From assembly GCF_000722545.1 (NCBI RefSeq), contig NZ_JNVM01000004.1, positions 489,630 to 553,629 on the forward strand: 64,000 nt of DNA, written 5' to 3'. The DNA is from Paenibacillus tyrphae (GTDB taxonomy: Bacteria; Bacillota; Bacilli; Paenibacillales; NBRC-103111). Positions 1 through 15,000 of the stretch are shown here, piece after piece. The position numbers were made by a program, and so were the translations under genes. Position 1 is the stretch's first letter. Each line of letters starts with the position of its first letter. Under the pieces are notes generated by a model that worked only from the letters and a program-made list of their open reading frames with translations, was not told where the DNA came from and did no database searches.

Positions 1-2
1 AC

Positions 3-3000
3 AACGTTATGCTGCAAAAATATACGGGTCAGGAAGACATCGTTATCGGTACGCCGATTGCGGGAAGAACGCATGGCGATTTGCAGCCGCTCATCGGGAT
101 GTTTGTCAACACGCTGGCGATCCGCAATTATCCGGCTGGCGGGAAGACGTTCCGTTCGTTCCTGGAGGAAGTGAAGGAAACGACCCTGGGAGCCTACGAG
201 CACCAGAGCTACCCGTTTGAGGAGCTGGTGGAGAAGCTGCAGGTGCCTCGCGACTTGAGCCGCAACCCGATTTTTGACGCGATGTTCGTGCTGCAAAATA
301 CGGAAAACGAGGAGCTCCAGCTTGACGGGCTTAAGTTGGCTCCGTATCCGAGCGGCAATACGATCGCGAGATTCGATCTGACGCTGGATGTGACGGAAAC
401 CGGCAGCGGGCTGGAATGCAACCTCGAATACGCGACCTCCTTGTATGCACGGGAAACGATCGAACGCATGGCGAAGCATTTGGAGCAATTGCTCACTGCG
501 ATCGCGGAGGCTGCGGAAGCGCCGCTTGCCGGGTTGGAGATGTTGACGGTGGCGGAGCAGACACAGCTTCATCACGTGTTCAACGCTACGTCGGCAGATT
601 ATGAAGCGGACAAAACGATCCACCAATTGTTCGAGGAACAGGCGGAACGCACTCCGGATCATCCGGCCGTCGTCTTCGAAGGCCAACAGCTGACGTATCG
701 GGAATTGAACGAACGGGCGAACCGGTTGGCACGCACCTTGCAGGCGCTCGGTGTGCAGACGGACCAGCCTGTCGGACTTATGCTTGAGCGCTCTTTGGAA
801 ATGGTCGTCGGCATGTTTGCCGTCCTGAAAGCCGGGGGTGCCTACGTGCCGATCGATCCGGAATATCCGGAAGACCGCATAAGCTACATGCTGGAAGATT
901 CGGGCGCGCAAGTGTTGTTGGTCCAGCGTCGTTTGCAGGAGCGCGTTTCGTTTGCCGGGACCGTCGTCACGGTAGATGACGAGCAAGCATACGCCGAGGA
1001 CGGCTCGAACCTAGAGTCCGCTGCGGGTCCGAACGATTTGGCGTATATCATTTATACGTCGGGGACAACCGGCAAGCCGAAAGGGGTAATGCTCGAGCAT
1101 CACGGGCTGTGCAGCCTGAAGCAAATGTTCGCGAACACCTTGCAAATGACCGGACAGGACCGGGTCGTTCAATTCGCCAGCCTGTCGTTTGACGCATCGT
1201 GCTGGGAAGTATTCCAAACTCTATTCTTCGGTGCGACCTTGTACATCCCGACGAAGGAAACGATTCTGGATTACCAATGGTTCGAGCGGTATATGAGCGA
1301 TAACGCCATTACGACCGCTACGCTGCCGCCGACCTATGCGGTCTACTTGAACCCGGACCATATGCCGGGCTTCAAAAAGCTGATCTCGGCAGGCTCCGCT
1401 TCATCCTTGGAGCTCCTTCAGCAATGGAAAGACAAAGTGAAATATTTCAACGCTTACGGTCCGACGGAAGATTCGATCTGCACGACCATTTGGACGCCTT
1501 CGACCGAAGACATCAGCCAATTGAAGTCGGTGCCAATCGGAGGTCCCGTCGTCAATCATCGGATTTATATTGTCGATGCACATCATCAACCGGTACCCGT
1601 CGGCGTGGCTGGCGAGTTGTGCATCGCAGGCGTAGGCCTGGCGCGGGGCTATTTGAACCGTCCCGACCTGACAGCGGAGAAATTCGTGGACAATCCGTTC
1701 GAGCGGGGCGAGCGGATGTACCGGACGGGCGATTTGGCCAAGTGGCTGCCGGACGGAACGATCGAGTATCTGGGCCGGATCGACCATCAGGTTAAAATCC
1801 GCGGCTACCGGATTGAGCTCGGCGAGATCGAAGAGCAGCTGCTGAAGCTTGCGTCCGTTCAGGAGGCGATTGTCATCGCACACGACGACGCAAGCGGACA
1901 AAAGCAGCTTTGCGCCTACTTCGTGGCCGACCGGACGATGACGGTGGGCGAGCTGAGAGGGGAGCTGTCCGGCGAGCTGCCGGGGTACATGATCCCGTCA
2001 CACTTCGTGCAGCTGGAGCGGATGCCGCTGACACCGAACGGGAAGATCGACCGCAAGGCGCTGCCCGCTCCGCAAGGTAACGCTTCGGCGGGAGCCGACT
2101 ACGTTGCGCCCCGGAGCGAGGAGGAGAAAGTTCTCGCCTCCGTATGGCAGGCCGTGCTGGGCGCGGAACGCGTCGGAGCGACGGATCATTTCTTCGAGCT
2201 AGGCGGAGATTCGATCAAATCGATTCAAGTTTCGTCCCGCCTGCATCAGGCCGGGTACAAGCTGGAAATCCGCGACTTGTTCAAATATCCGACCGTCGCG
2301 CAGCTGAGCAAGCATATCCGTCCGGTGGCGCGGATGGCCGACCAAGGCGAGGTAAGCGGCGACGTCGCGCTGACGCCGATCCAGCACTGGTTCTTCGAGC
2401 AGCAGTTTGCCGAGCCGCATCATTTTAACCAATCGGTCATGCTGCACCGCAAGGACGGCTTCGACGAAGCGGCGATTCGCAAGGTGCTGCAGAAGCTTGT
2501 GGAGCATCATGATGCGCTGCGCATCGTATTCCGCATGTCCGGGAACGGCTACACCGCATGGAACCGGGCTGTCGGGGAAGGCGAGCTTTACGGTCTGGAA
2601 GTGGTGAACCTCAAAGGAATCGAGGAGTCCACGCAAGCGATCGAAGCCAAAGCGAACGAAATTCAGAGCAGCATCGATCTGGAAGCAGGACCGCTTGTCA
2701 AAGCGGGGCTGTTCCAATGCGCAGATGGCGACCATCTGCTGATCGTCATTCACCATGGCGTGGTCGACGGCGTATCGTGGCGCATTTTGCTGGAGGATCT
2801 CGCGATTGGCTACGAGCAGGCTGTCAAAGGAGAAGAGCTTCGTTTTCCGGCGAAAACGGATGCGTACCGCACCTGGTCCGAGCAGCTTGAGACGTATGCG
2901 CAAAGTCCGGTTATAGAGCGCGAGTTGGCCTATTGGCAGCGCATCGCGCAAACGGAGGTGCATCCGCTGCCTAAGGACGAGCAAGTGGACGTTTCCTTGC

Positions 3001-6000
3001 AGCAGGATAGCGAATCCATCTCGGTACAGTGGACCCGCGAGGAAACGGAGCAGCTGTTGAAGGGCGTCCATCGCGCGTACAACACCGAAATGAACGATAT
3101 TTTGCTGGCGGCGCTGGGGATGGCCGTACAGAAGTGGAGCGGCCTCGACCGTGTGCTGGTGAATCTGGAAGGCCACGGCCGGGAATCCATCATGACGGAT
3201 ATCGACATTACACGCACCGTTGGCTGGTTCACGAGCAAATATCCAGTTGTGCTTGAGCTGGAGCAAGGCAAAGACTTGTCCTACTTGCTCAAGAAAACGA
3301 AAGAAGACCTGCGTCAAATCCCGAATAAAGGGATCGGTTACGGCGTATGCCGGTACTTGTCCGCAGCTAAAGACGACATCGCGTGGGGCGGGGAGCCGGA
3401 AGTCAGCTTCAACTATCTCGGACAATTCGATCAGGATTTGCAAAACAGCGACATTGGAGTTTCGGCGCATACGGGCGGCAAGCAGTCAAGCGACCGGCAA
3501 AAACGACTCTTCGCGCTGGACATCAACGGCATGATTGCAGACGGAACGCTGTCGCTCGAGCTGAGCTACAACGGCAAGGAATATCGCCAAGAGACGATAG
3601 AGCGTCTGGCTGCTTCGCTTCTGGAAAGCCTGCGCGACATCATCGCACACTGCGTTTCGAAAGAGCGGGTGGAATTGACGCCGAGCGACGTTCAGTTCAA
3701 AGGCCTGAGCGTGGAGGAGCTTGAGCAGCTTTCCGGTCAAACGCGGCAGCTCGGGGACATCGAGAACGTCTATGCGCTCACGCCGATGCAAAAAGGGATG
3801 TGGTTCCACAATACCTTGAACCAGCATGGCGGCGCGTATATCGAGCAAACGCTGTTTAACGTTCAAGGCGCGCTGAATATCGAGCTGTTCACCCAAAGCT
3901 GGAACGAACTGGCGGCACGGCATGCCGTGCTGCGCACCAACTTCTACAGCGGCTGGAGAGGGGAACCGCTGCAGATTGTTTACCGCTACAAGCCGGTTGA
4001 ATTTGCTTACGAAGACTTGCGCCATCTGCCGGAAGCCGAATGGAGCGCATATCTCGATCAACTGGTGAACGAGGACAAGACCCGGGGCTTCGATCTGGAG
4101 CAGGATGCGCTGATGCGGGTTAAAGTCGTCCGCACGCAGGAAGAAAGCTTCCATGTGCTCTGGAGCTTCCATCATATCCTGATGGACGGCTGGTGCTTGC
4201 CTTTAATTGCCAAAGAGCTGTTCGACACGTACGAGGCTTATCTGCGCAATGATCTGTCCGAACGGCCGGCTGCCCCGTCTTACAGCCACTATATCGAATG
4301 GCTGGAGAAGCAGGACGTGGAAGCGGCGGCCCGCTATTGGTCCGGGTACTTGGCAGGGTACGACAGCCAGACGACGCTGCCTCAGGGCAAATTGCACAAA
4401 AAGGACGGAGAGTACGCAGGAGCCAATGTTTTCCGACCGCTGGGCAAGAGCTTGACCGAACGGATGAGTCAGATCGCCAAGCAGCATCAGGTGACCGTAA
4501 ATACCGTGATGCAGGCGGCTTGGGGTATTATTTTGAAGAAGTATAACGGAACCGACGATGCGGTATTCGGCAGCGTCGTTTCGGGAAGATCGGCGGAAAT
4601 TCCGGGGATCGAAGAGATGATCGGGCTGTTCATTAACACGATTCCGGTCCGCGTCTCTTGTGAGGCGGAGCAGAGCTTTGCCGACGTGATGAAGAGCGTG
4701 CAGGAATCGGCTTTGGAGTCGGGACGCTACGATTACTATCCGCTGTACGAAATTCAGGCGCAGAGCACCCAAAAGCAGGATCTGATCAGCCATATTATGG
4801 CTTTCGAGAACTTCCCGATGGATGAGCAGATCGAGCAGGCGGGCGGCGATGAGGACGGAAAGCTTACGATTACGGATGTCGACATCGCGGAACAAACGAA
4901 CTACGACTTTACTCTCGTTATCATGCCGGGAGAAGAGCTCGTCGTCCGCTTCGATTATAATGCGTCTGTGTATGAACAGTCTGCCATGGAGCGGCTGATG
5001 GGACATCTCGTCCACGTGCTCGAGCAGGTCACAGTGAACCCACAAGCTCCTGTAAGCGCTCTGGAACTGGCGACCGAGGCGGAAAAAGCGGAAATTATCC
5101 ACGTATTCAACAATACGGCGGCGGAATATGAACGGGAACAGACGATTCACGGGCTGTTCGAAGAGCAGGCCCTGCGCCATCCCGATGCGGTGGCGGTTGT
5201 ATTCGAGAAGGCGCAGCTTACGTACGGGGAGCTGAACGAGCGGGCGAACCGTCTGGCGCGAACGCTGCGCGATGCCGGAGTCCGCCCGGATCAACTGGTC
5301 GGCCTTATGGTCGAGCGCTCGCTGGAGATGGTCGTCGGCATGATGGCGATTATGAAAGCCGGCGGGGCCTATATCCCGATCGATCCGGAATATCCGGAGG
5401 ACCGTATCCGGTACATGCTGGAAGATTCAGGTGCGCAAGTGCTACTGACACAGCGTCATTTGCGGGAACGCGTATCGTTTGCCGGGACGTTTGTGGCGGT
5501 GGACGACGAGCAGGCCTATCATGCGGACGGCTCGAATCTGGAGCCGGTCGTCGGACCGAATCATCTGGCATACGTGATCTATACGTCGGGAACGACGGGC
5601 AAGCCGAAAGGGGTTATGGTCGAGCATCACGGGCTGTGCAGCCTGAAGCTGATGTTTGCAAACACGCTGCAAATGACGGAGCAGGATCGCGTCGTGCAGT
5701 TTGCCAGCCTGTCGTTTGACGCGTCGTGCTGGGAGATTTTCAAAGCGTTGTTCTTCGGCGCAACGTTGTATATTCCGACTTCTACGACCATTCTCGATTA
5801 TCCGCTGTTCGAGAGCTATATGAACGAGAACGGCATAACGGCAACGATCCTGCCGCCGACTTACGCGGCTTATCTGAATCCGGACCGGATGCCAAGCTTG
5901 AAGAAGCTGATCACGGGCGGTTCGGCGGCTTCCGTCGAATTCGTTCAGCAGTGGAAAGACAAGGTTCTGTACTTCAACGCCTACGGGCCGACGGAAGCCT

Positions 6001-9000
6001 CGATCGTAACGTCTATTTGGAACGCGGTGTCAGACGGTTTCGGAGACCGGAAGTCGGTGCCGATCGGCCGGCCGCTTGCGAATCACCGCATCTACGTCGT
6101 GGATTCGCACAACCGGATGCTGCCTGTCGGCGTGGCCGGGGAGCTGTGCATCTCGGGTGTCGGGCTGGCGCGGGGGTACTTGAACCGTCCCGAGCTGACG
6201 GCGGAAAAATTCGTCGACAATCCGTTTGAGCCGGGCGAGCGGATGTACCGGACGGGTGACTTGGTTCGCTGGCTGCCGGACGGAAATATCGAATACTTGG
6301 GCCGGATCGACCATCAGGTGAAAATCCGCGGCTACCGGATCGAGCTTGGCGAAGTGGAAACGCAGCTGGCGAAGGTCGACGCCGTTCAGGAAGCGATTGT
6401 CCTCGCGCGCGAGGACGCAAGCGGACAGCAGCAGCTCGTCGCCTACTTTGTAGCGCAAAGCGAACTTGCAGCGGCCGAACTGAGAGCGGCGATGTCGCAA
6501 GAGCTGCCGAACTATATGATCCCGTCGTATTTCGTACAACTGTCGCAAATGCCGCTTACGCCGAACGGGAAGATTGACCGTAAGGCGCTGCCTGCTCCGG
6601 AAGGAAGCATGCATGCGGGCGGCGAATACGTTGCGCCGCGGACGCCGACGGAAGCCAAGCTGGCGCACATTTGGCAGGACGTGCTCGGGCTGGAGAAAGT
6701 TGGCGTGAAGGACAACTTCTTCGAGCTTGGCGGACATTCGCTCCGTGCGACGGCATTGGCAAGCAAGGTGCGCAAGGAACTGAATATGGAGCTTCCGCTG
6801 CGGCACATTTTCCAATTCCCGACGGTCGAGCAATTGGCCGAGGCGATCGGACAGCTAGAGCAGCAGGAGTTCGATGCGATCCCTGTCGTCGAAGAGCGGG
6901 AATACTACCCGGTTTCCTCGGCTCAGAAACGGCTCTATATTCTGCATCAGTTGGAAGGCGCGGCTCAAAGCTACAACATGCCGGGCGTGATGGGGTTGGA
7001 AGGGGCACTGGACCGCGAGCGGTTCGAAGAGACGTTCCGCAAGCTGATTGCGCGTCATGAGACGCTGCGCACGGGCTTCGAGCTGGTTGACGGCGAGCCG
7101 GTGCAGCGGATCTATCCGGAAGTGGATTTTGCCGTCGAAACGGTACAAGCCGGCGAGGAAGAAGCCAAAACGATCGTGCGCGACTTTATCCGTCCGTTTG
7201 ATCTGGCGAAGCCGCCTCTTCTGCGGGTAGGCTTGATCGAGCTGGCTCCCGAGCGGTACATCCTGATGCTGGACATGCATCACATTGTTTCCGACGGCGT
7301 CTCAGCGGATGTTCTGGTGGAAGAGTTCGCCCGGCTGTACAGCGGGGAGGAGCTGCCGGCGCTGCGCATCCAGTACAAGGATTATGCCGTATGGCAGCAG
7401 TCCGAGGCGCAAAAAGAGCAATTGAAGCGCCAGGAAGCGTACTGGCTCGAAGCGTTCCGCGGAGAGCTGCCCGTGCTCGAAATGCCGACCGACTATGCCC
7501 GCCCTGCCGTGCAGAGCTATGCCGGCGATACGCTTGATTTCCGCATGAACTCGGAAATAAGCGAAGGGCTGAAGCGAATCGCTGCAGAAAGCGGCGCAAC
7601 GCTGTACATGGTGCTGCTGGCCGCCTACACGGTTCTGCTGCAAAAGTACACCGCTCAGGAGGATATCGTTGTCGGTACGCCGATTGCGGGCAGAACCCAT
7701 GCGGATCTGCAGCCGCTCATCGGGATGTTCGTCAACACGCTGGCGATCCGCAACTATCCGACAGCGGACAAAACGTTCCTCTCGTATTTGGAGGACGTGA
7801 AGGAAACGACGCTTGGCGCGTTTGAACACCAGACTTATCCGTTCGAAGAGCTGGTGAACAAGCTGCAAATGGCTCGGGATTTGAGCCGCAACCCGCTCTT
7901 TGACACGATGTTTTCCTTGCAAAATACGGAAAACAAAGAGATGCATCTTCCGGGACTTCACCTGACACCGTACCCGACCGAGTACGGCATGTCGAAATTC
8001 GACCTGAGCCTCGACGTGATGGAGGACAGCGAAGGTCTGGAGTGCAGTCTCGAATACGCAACGGCGTTGTACAAACGGGAAACGATTGAACGGATGGCGA
8101 AGCATTTCGAGCAATTGCTGACGGCCATCGTAAACGATCCTGCGGCAAAAGTCGCGTCGCTGGGCATTCTGACGGCGGAAGAGAAGGCGCAGATCGTGTA
8201 CATGTTCAACCCGGCCGCACCGGATGCGCCGGAGAACGAAGCGTTCCACGCGCTGTTCGAGAAGCAGGCGGAGCGTACGCCGGAAGCCGCCGCGGTCGTT
8301 TACGAAAACGACCGGCTGACATACCGGGAGCTGAACGAACGGGCGAACCGTCTGGCACGCACGCTGCGGGCTCAAGGCGTGCAGCCGAACCAACGGGCGA
8401 ACCGTCTGGCACGCACGCTGCGGGCTCAAGGCGTGCAGCCGAACCAACTGGTAGGCATTTTGGCCGACCGTTCGGCGGAGCTGCTCGTCGGCGCGCTGGC
8501 GGTATGGAAAGCGGGCGGCGCCTATGTGCCGCTGGACCCGGATTATCCGTCCGACCGCATCCAGTTCATGCTGGAGGACAGCGCAGCCTCAGTGCTGCTG
8601 ACGCAAACGCACCTGCAGGAGCGCGCGCAGCAATGGGGGCAGACGCTGCAAGCGGTGCTTTGCCTGGACGACGAGGCGGCGTATGCCGAAGACGCGTCGA
8701 ACTTGGGGAATGTGAACGAGCCGCACGATCTGGCTTACGTAATCTATACGTCGGGTACGACAGGACGTCCGAAAGGCGTTATGATCGAGCACCGCAGCCT
8801 GGTCAATACGGCGGCAGGATACCGCCGGGAGTATCGTATGGATCAATTCCCGGTCCGACTGCTGCAGCTGGCAAGCTTCTCGTTCGACGTGTTCGTCGGA
8901 GACATCGCACGGACGCTGTACAACGGCGGCACGATGGTCATCTGCCCGAAAGACGACCGGATCGATCCGGCGCGTCTGCACTACTGGATCAGCGAAGAGA

Positions 9001-12000
9001 AGATCACGATCTTCGAATCGACGCCGGCACTTATCATCCCGTTCATGGACTATGTGGCGGAGCATGGACTCGATATGAGCTCGATGGAGTTGCTGATCAC
9101 AAGCTCGGATAGCTGCAGCGTGACGGACTACCGGGTGCTGCAAGAGCGCTTCGGCAGGCAGTTTAGAATCATCAACGCATACGGGGTAACGGAAGCGGCG
9201 ATCGATTCGAGCTTGTACGACGAGCCGCTGGCCAAGCTGCCGGAGGCGGGGAATGTGCCGATCGGGAAAGCGGCGCTGAACGCCAAGTTCTACATCGTTG
9301 ACGCACACTTGAATCCGGTGCCTGTGGGCGTGCTGGGCGAGCTGTGCATCGGCGGCATCGGCGTAGCGCGAGGCTACCTGAACCGTCCGGAGCTGACGGA
9401 AGAGAAATTCGTAGACAGCCCGTTTGTGGAAGGCGAGCGTTTGTACCGGACAGGTGACTTGGCGCGGTGGATGCCGGACGGCAACGTGGACTTTATCGGC
9501 CGGATCGACAACCAGGCGAAAATCCGGGGATACCGGATCGAGACGGGCGAGATCGAGACACAGCTGCTGAAAGCAGAAGGCGTGCGGGAAGCGGTTGTCG
9601 TCGTGCGGGAGGACGCGAAAGGCCAGAAGGTGCTGTGCGCGTACTTCACGGCGGAGAGCGAACTGAAGCTGAGCGAATTGCGGACCAGCCTGTCGCAGGA
9701 GCTGCCGGGCTATATGATCCCGTCGTACTTCGTGCAGCTGGAGCAGCTGCCGCTGACGGCGAACGGGAAGATCGACCGCAAAGCGCTGCCGGCACCGGAT
9801 GCGAGCATGCAGACGGGGATGGAATACGTTGCGCCGCGGACATCGCAGGAAGCAAAGCTGGCCAGCATCTGGCAAGAGGTGCTCGGGCTGGAGAAGGTTG
9901 GCGTGAAGGACAACTTCTTCGAGCTAGGCGGCCATTCCCTGCGCGCGACGATGCTGGTCGGCAAGGTGCATAAGGAGATGAACGTGGAGCTTCCGCTGCG
10001 GGACGTGTTCCGCTGCTCGACGGTGGAAGAGATGGCCCAAGCGATTGCCCGAATGGAAGAGCAGGCATACGTCTCGATCCCGACAGTCGAGGAGAGGGAG
10101 TACTATCCGGTATCCTCCGCGCAGAAGCGTCTCTACATCCTGCAGCAACTGGAGGGAGCGGAGCAAACCTACAACATGCCGGAAAGGCTGGTGCTCGAAG
10201 GAGCGCTGGACCGCGGTCGGCTGGAGGAAGCGTTCCGTCAGCTGATCGCGCGGCACGAGACGCTGCGCACGGGCTTCGAGCTGGTGAACGGCGAGCCGGT
10301 GCAGCGGGTGTACAAGGAAGTGAACTTCGCCGTCGAACATTATCGGGCGAGCGAGGCAGAAGCCGGGGACATCGTACGCGGATTCGTGCGCACGTTTGAC
10401 TTGGCGAAGCCGCCGCTGCTGCGCGTAGGCTTGGTCGAGCTGGCGGAGGACCGGCACATTTTGCTGCTGGATATGCACCACATCATCTCCGACGGCGTAT
10501 CGACGGATGTGTTGACCGAAGAGTTCGGCCGGTTGTACAACGGAGAAAGCTTGATGCCGCTGCGCATTCAGTACAAGGATTATGCGGCATGGCAGCAATC
10601 CGAAGCGCAGCAAGAGCAGATGAAACGGCAGGAAGCCTACTGGCTGGATGTATTCCGTGGCGAGCTGCCGGTACTCGAACTGCCGACGGATTATCCTCGC
10701 CCTGCGGTGCGGAAGTTCGAAGGAAGCCTGCTTCAGCGTCAACTGGAGCCGAAGCTTGGCGAAGGCTTGCAGCGGATCGCGGCGGAAAGCGGCGCGACGC
10801 TGTATATGGTGCTGTTGGCTGCCTACAAGGTACTGCTGCAAAAATATACGGGTCAGGAAGACATCGTCGTCGGCACGCCGATCGCGGGAAGAACGCATGG
10901 CGATTTGCAGCCGATCATCGGGATGTTTGTCAATACGCTGGCCATCCGCAGCTACCCGGACGGGGAGAAGACGTTCCGTTCGTTCCTGAACGAAGTGAAG
11001 GAAACGATGCTGGGAGCCTACGAGTACCAGAGCTATCCGTTTGAAGAGCTGGTGGAGAAAGCGCAGCCTGCTCGCGACTTAAGCCGTAACCCGCTGTTCG
11101 ATACGCTGTTTGCGCTGCAAAACAAAGAAACCGGAGAGCTTCAGCTCGATGGACTGCGGCTGACCCCGTATCCGGCCGAGCATACCGTGGCGAAATTCGA
11201 CCTGAGTGTGGACGTTACGGAAGGCAGCGAAGGCCTGGAGCTAAGCATGGAATATTCGACGGCCTTGTACACAAGGGAAACGATCGAACGGATGGCGAAG
11301 CATTTCGAGCAATTGCTTGCCGCCATTGTGCAGGCTCCGGAAGCGCCGCTTGCTTCGCTGGAGATGATCACGGCGGAGGAGAAGGAGCACATTCAGTGCG
11401 TATTCAACGCTACGGCAGCCGAATATCCTTCGGACCAAACGATTCATCAATTGTTCGAGGAACAAGCGGAGCGCACCCCGGATCACCTTGCCGTTGCGTT
11501 CGAGGGCAAGCAGTTGACGTACCGCGAGCTGAACGAGCGGGCGAACCGGTTGGCAAGAACGCTGCGGAATGCAGGCGTGCAACCGGATCAACTGGTAGGC
11601 TTGATGGTCGAACGTTCGCTCGAAATGGTCGTTGGGATGATCGGGATCTTGAAAGCGGGAGGCGCCTATGTGCCGATCGATCCGGATTATCCGGAGGATC
11701 GCATCCGTTATATGCTGGAGGATTCGGGCGCGAAGCTGCTGCTCGCCCAAGGGCATTTGTTGGACCGTGCGCCGTTTGCGGACAAGCTCGTGAATTTGAA
11801 CGACGAGGGAGCTTACCACGAGGACGGTTCCAATCTGGAGCCTGTCAACGGTCCGGAGCATTTGGCCTACGTGATCTACACGTCGGGAACGACGGGCAAA
11901 CCAAAAGGTGTTATGGTCGAGCATCGGAACGTCGTGCGTCTGGTGAAAAATACGAATTATGTCGAGCTGAACGAACAGACGCATATTTTGCAGACGGGAG

Positions 12001-15000
12001 CGGTTGTATTCGACGCTTCGACCTTCGAAATCTGGGGCGCGCTGCTGAACGGCGGAAGACTGTATGTGGTGCGCAACGAAACGATTTTGGACGCTGCGAG
12101 CTTGAAAAACGCGATTCAGTTGTACGGCATCAACACGATGTGGCTGACGGCACCGCTGTATAACCAGCTTTCGCAACAGGACAGCGGAATGTTCGCGGGA
12201 CTGAAAACCTTGATCGTCGGTGGCGACGTGCTCTCCGTACCGCATATCAACCGGGTGCTGCGCGAGCATGCGGGATTAAGCATCGTCAACGGATACGGGC
12301 CGACGGAAAATACGACGTTCTCCACGACACATACGATTATCGGCGAGCAGAAGGAAGCGGTGCCGATCGGCAAACCGATCAGCAACTCTACGGCGTACAT
12401 CGTGGACAGCAAGCTGAACCTGCTGCCTGTCGGGGTATGGGGCGAGCTGATCGTCGGTGGTGACGGTGTCGCACGCGGTTACTTGAACCGACCGGAGCTG
12501 ACGGCGGAGAAGTTTGTGGAAATTTCCATTCGCGCCGGCGAGCGTTGCTACCGGACGGGAGACCTGGCAAGATGGCTGCCGGACGGAACGCTGGAATACA
12601 AAGGCCGGATCGACGAGCAGGTGAAAATCCGAGGCTACCGGATCGAGCTTGGCGAGATCGAAGAGCAGCTGTTGAAAGTCGCGAGCGTGAAAGAAGCGAC
12701 GGTCATCGCGCGCGAAGACCAAAGCGGACAGAAACAGTTGTGCGCCTACTTCGTAGCGGAGCGGGAGCTGACGGTCAGCGAGCTGAGAGCAGCATTATCG
12801 CAGGAGCTGCCGAACTATATGATCCCGTCGCACTTCGTGCCGTTGGAGCGGATGCCGCTGACGCCGAACGGGAAGATCGACCGCAGAGCGCTGCCTGCCC
12901 CGCAAGGAAACGCGCCTGTGGGAGCGGAGTATGTCGCGCCGCGGACCGAGCAGGAGAAGGCTCTGGCTGCCGTATGGCAGGCGGTGCTGGGGGCCGAGCG
13001 CGTCGGGGTAACGGATCACTTCTTCGAGCTTGGCGGAGACTCGATCAAATCGATTCAGGTATCGTCCCGTCTGCACCAAGCCGGGTACAAGCTGGAAATC
13101 CGCGACTTGTTCAAATATCCGACTTTGGCGCAGCTCAGTCAGCATATTCAGCCGGTGGCCCGAATGATCGATCAGGGCGAAGTGACCGGAGAGGTCGGGC
13201 TGACGCCGATTCTACGCTGGTTCTTCGAGCAGCCGTTGGCCGATCCGCATCATTTCAATCAAGCCTTCATGCTGCATCGGAAGGATCGCTTCGACGAGGC
13301 GGCGCTTCGCCAAGTGCTGCAGAAGCTTGCAGAGCATCACGATGCGCTGCGTACCGTATTCCGTAAATCGGAGAACGGCTATGCCGCATGGAACCGGGCC
13401 ATCGGAGAAGGCGAGCTTTACAGCCTGGAAGTGGCCGATTTCAGAGACGTCAAGTCTGCTGAGCAAGCGGTCGAAGCCAAGGCAAACGAGATCCAGAGCA
13501 GCATCGACCTCGAAGCGGGACCGCTGTTTAAAGCGGGGCTGTTCCAATGCGCGGACGGCGATCATCTGCTTCTCGTCATTCACCACGGCGTCGTCGACGG
13601 CGTATCCTGGCGGATACTGCTGGAGGATATCGCCCTCGGCTACGAGCAGGCGGCCAAGGGAGAAGAGGTTCGTCTTCCGGCGAAAACCGATGCGTTCCGT
13701 ACATGGTCCGAGCAGCTTGCGGCGTATGCGCAAAGTCCGGCGATGGAGAACGAGCGGGCATACTGGGAGCAAATTGCCCAAACCGCCGTGGCGCCGCTGC
13801 CTAAGGATAAGCAATCCGATCTTTCTTCGCAGCAGGACAGCGAATCCATCACGATTCAATGGAGCCGCATGGAGACGGAGCAGCTGTTGAAGAAAGTCCA
13901 CCGCGCGTACAACACCGAAATGAACGACATTCTGTTGACGGCGCTGGGCATGGCGGTGCAGAAATGGAGCGGTCTCGACCGTCTGCTGGTAAACCTGGAA
14001 GGACACGGACGGGAATCCATCATGACGGACATCGATATTACGCGCACCGTGGGCTGGTTTACAAGCAAGTATCCGGTGCTGCTCCAGATGGAGCCGGGCA
14101 GGAGCTTGTCCACCCGAATTAAAAAAGTGAAAGAGGATCTGCGCCGAATTCCGAACAAGGGAATCGGTTACGGCCTCCGCCGCTACTTGTCCGCACAGCC
14201 GGACGGTACCGTGTGGGGAGCGGAGCCGGAGATCAGCTTTAACTATCTGGGACAATTCGATCAGGATCTGTCCAATAACGATATCGGATTATCGCCGTAC
14301 TCCAGCGGTTCGGAAATGAGCGACCGGCAAGCCCGCAGCTTCGTACTGGACATCAACGGCATGATCACGGACGGTTCGCTGGCGCTTGAGCTGAGCTACA
14401 GCCGGAAGGAATACCATCGCGAGACGGTGGAGGAGCTGGCCGGTATGCTGCAGGAAAGCCTCCAGGAAGTCATCGCGCATTGCGCGGCGAAAGAATGGGC
14501 GGAGCTGACGCCGAGCGATGTCCAGCTCAAAGGACTCACCGTCGAGGAGCTGGAGCAGATTTCCGCACAAACGCGCAATGTCGGGGAAATCGAGAACATC
14601 TATATCCTTACGCCGATGCAAAAGGGCATGTGGTTCCACACGACCTTGGACAAGGAAGATGGAGCGTATTTCGAGCAGATGCGGTTTACCGTGCAAGGAA
14701 GCCTGGATGCGGAGCTGTTCGCTAGAAGCTGGAACGATCTGGTCGCCCGTCACGCGATTCTGCGCACGAATTTCTTCAGCGGGCCACGAGGGGAGCCTCT
14801 GCAAATCGTCTACCGCGACAAACGGATCGGATTCGTCTATGAAGATCTGAGCCATTTGCCGGAAGACGAGCGGCAAGCGTCCGTCGAAAGGCTGGAGCAA
14901 GAAGACATTGCTCGCGGATTCGATCTGGAGCAGGATTCGCTGGTGCGCGTTGCGGTCATCCGCACGCAGGAAGCAAGCTACCGGGTGCTCTGGAGCTTCC

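Noticed and set aside
2199..3470. 423-codon minus-strand ORF under the first epimerisation domain
   Set aside because: It is a frame shadow of the GC-rich NRPS coding sequence; no domain, no ribosome site, and a similar shadow appears at 13212-14255 under the duplicated E domain.
8200..9800. A3 read as ornithine- or lysine-specific
   Set aside because: DVGEISAID is the Dab-type code, and Dab fits the known lipopeptide order.
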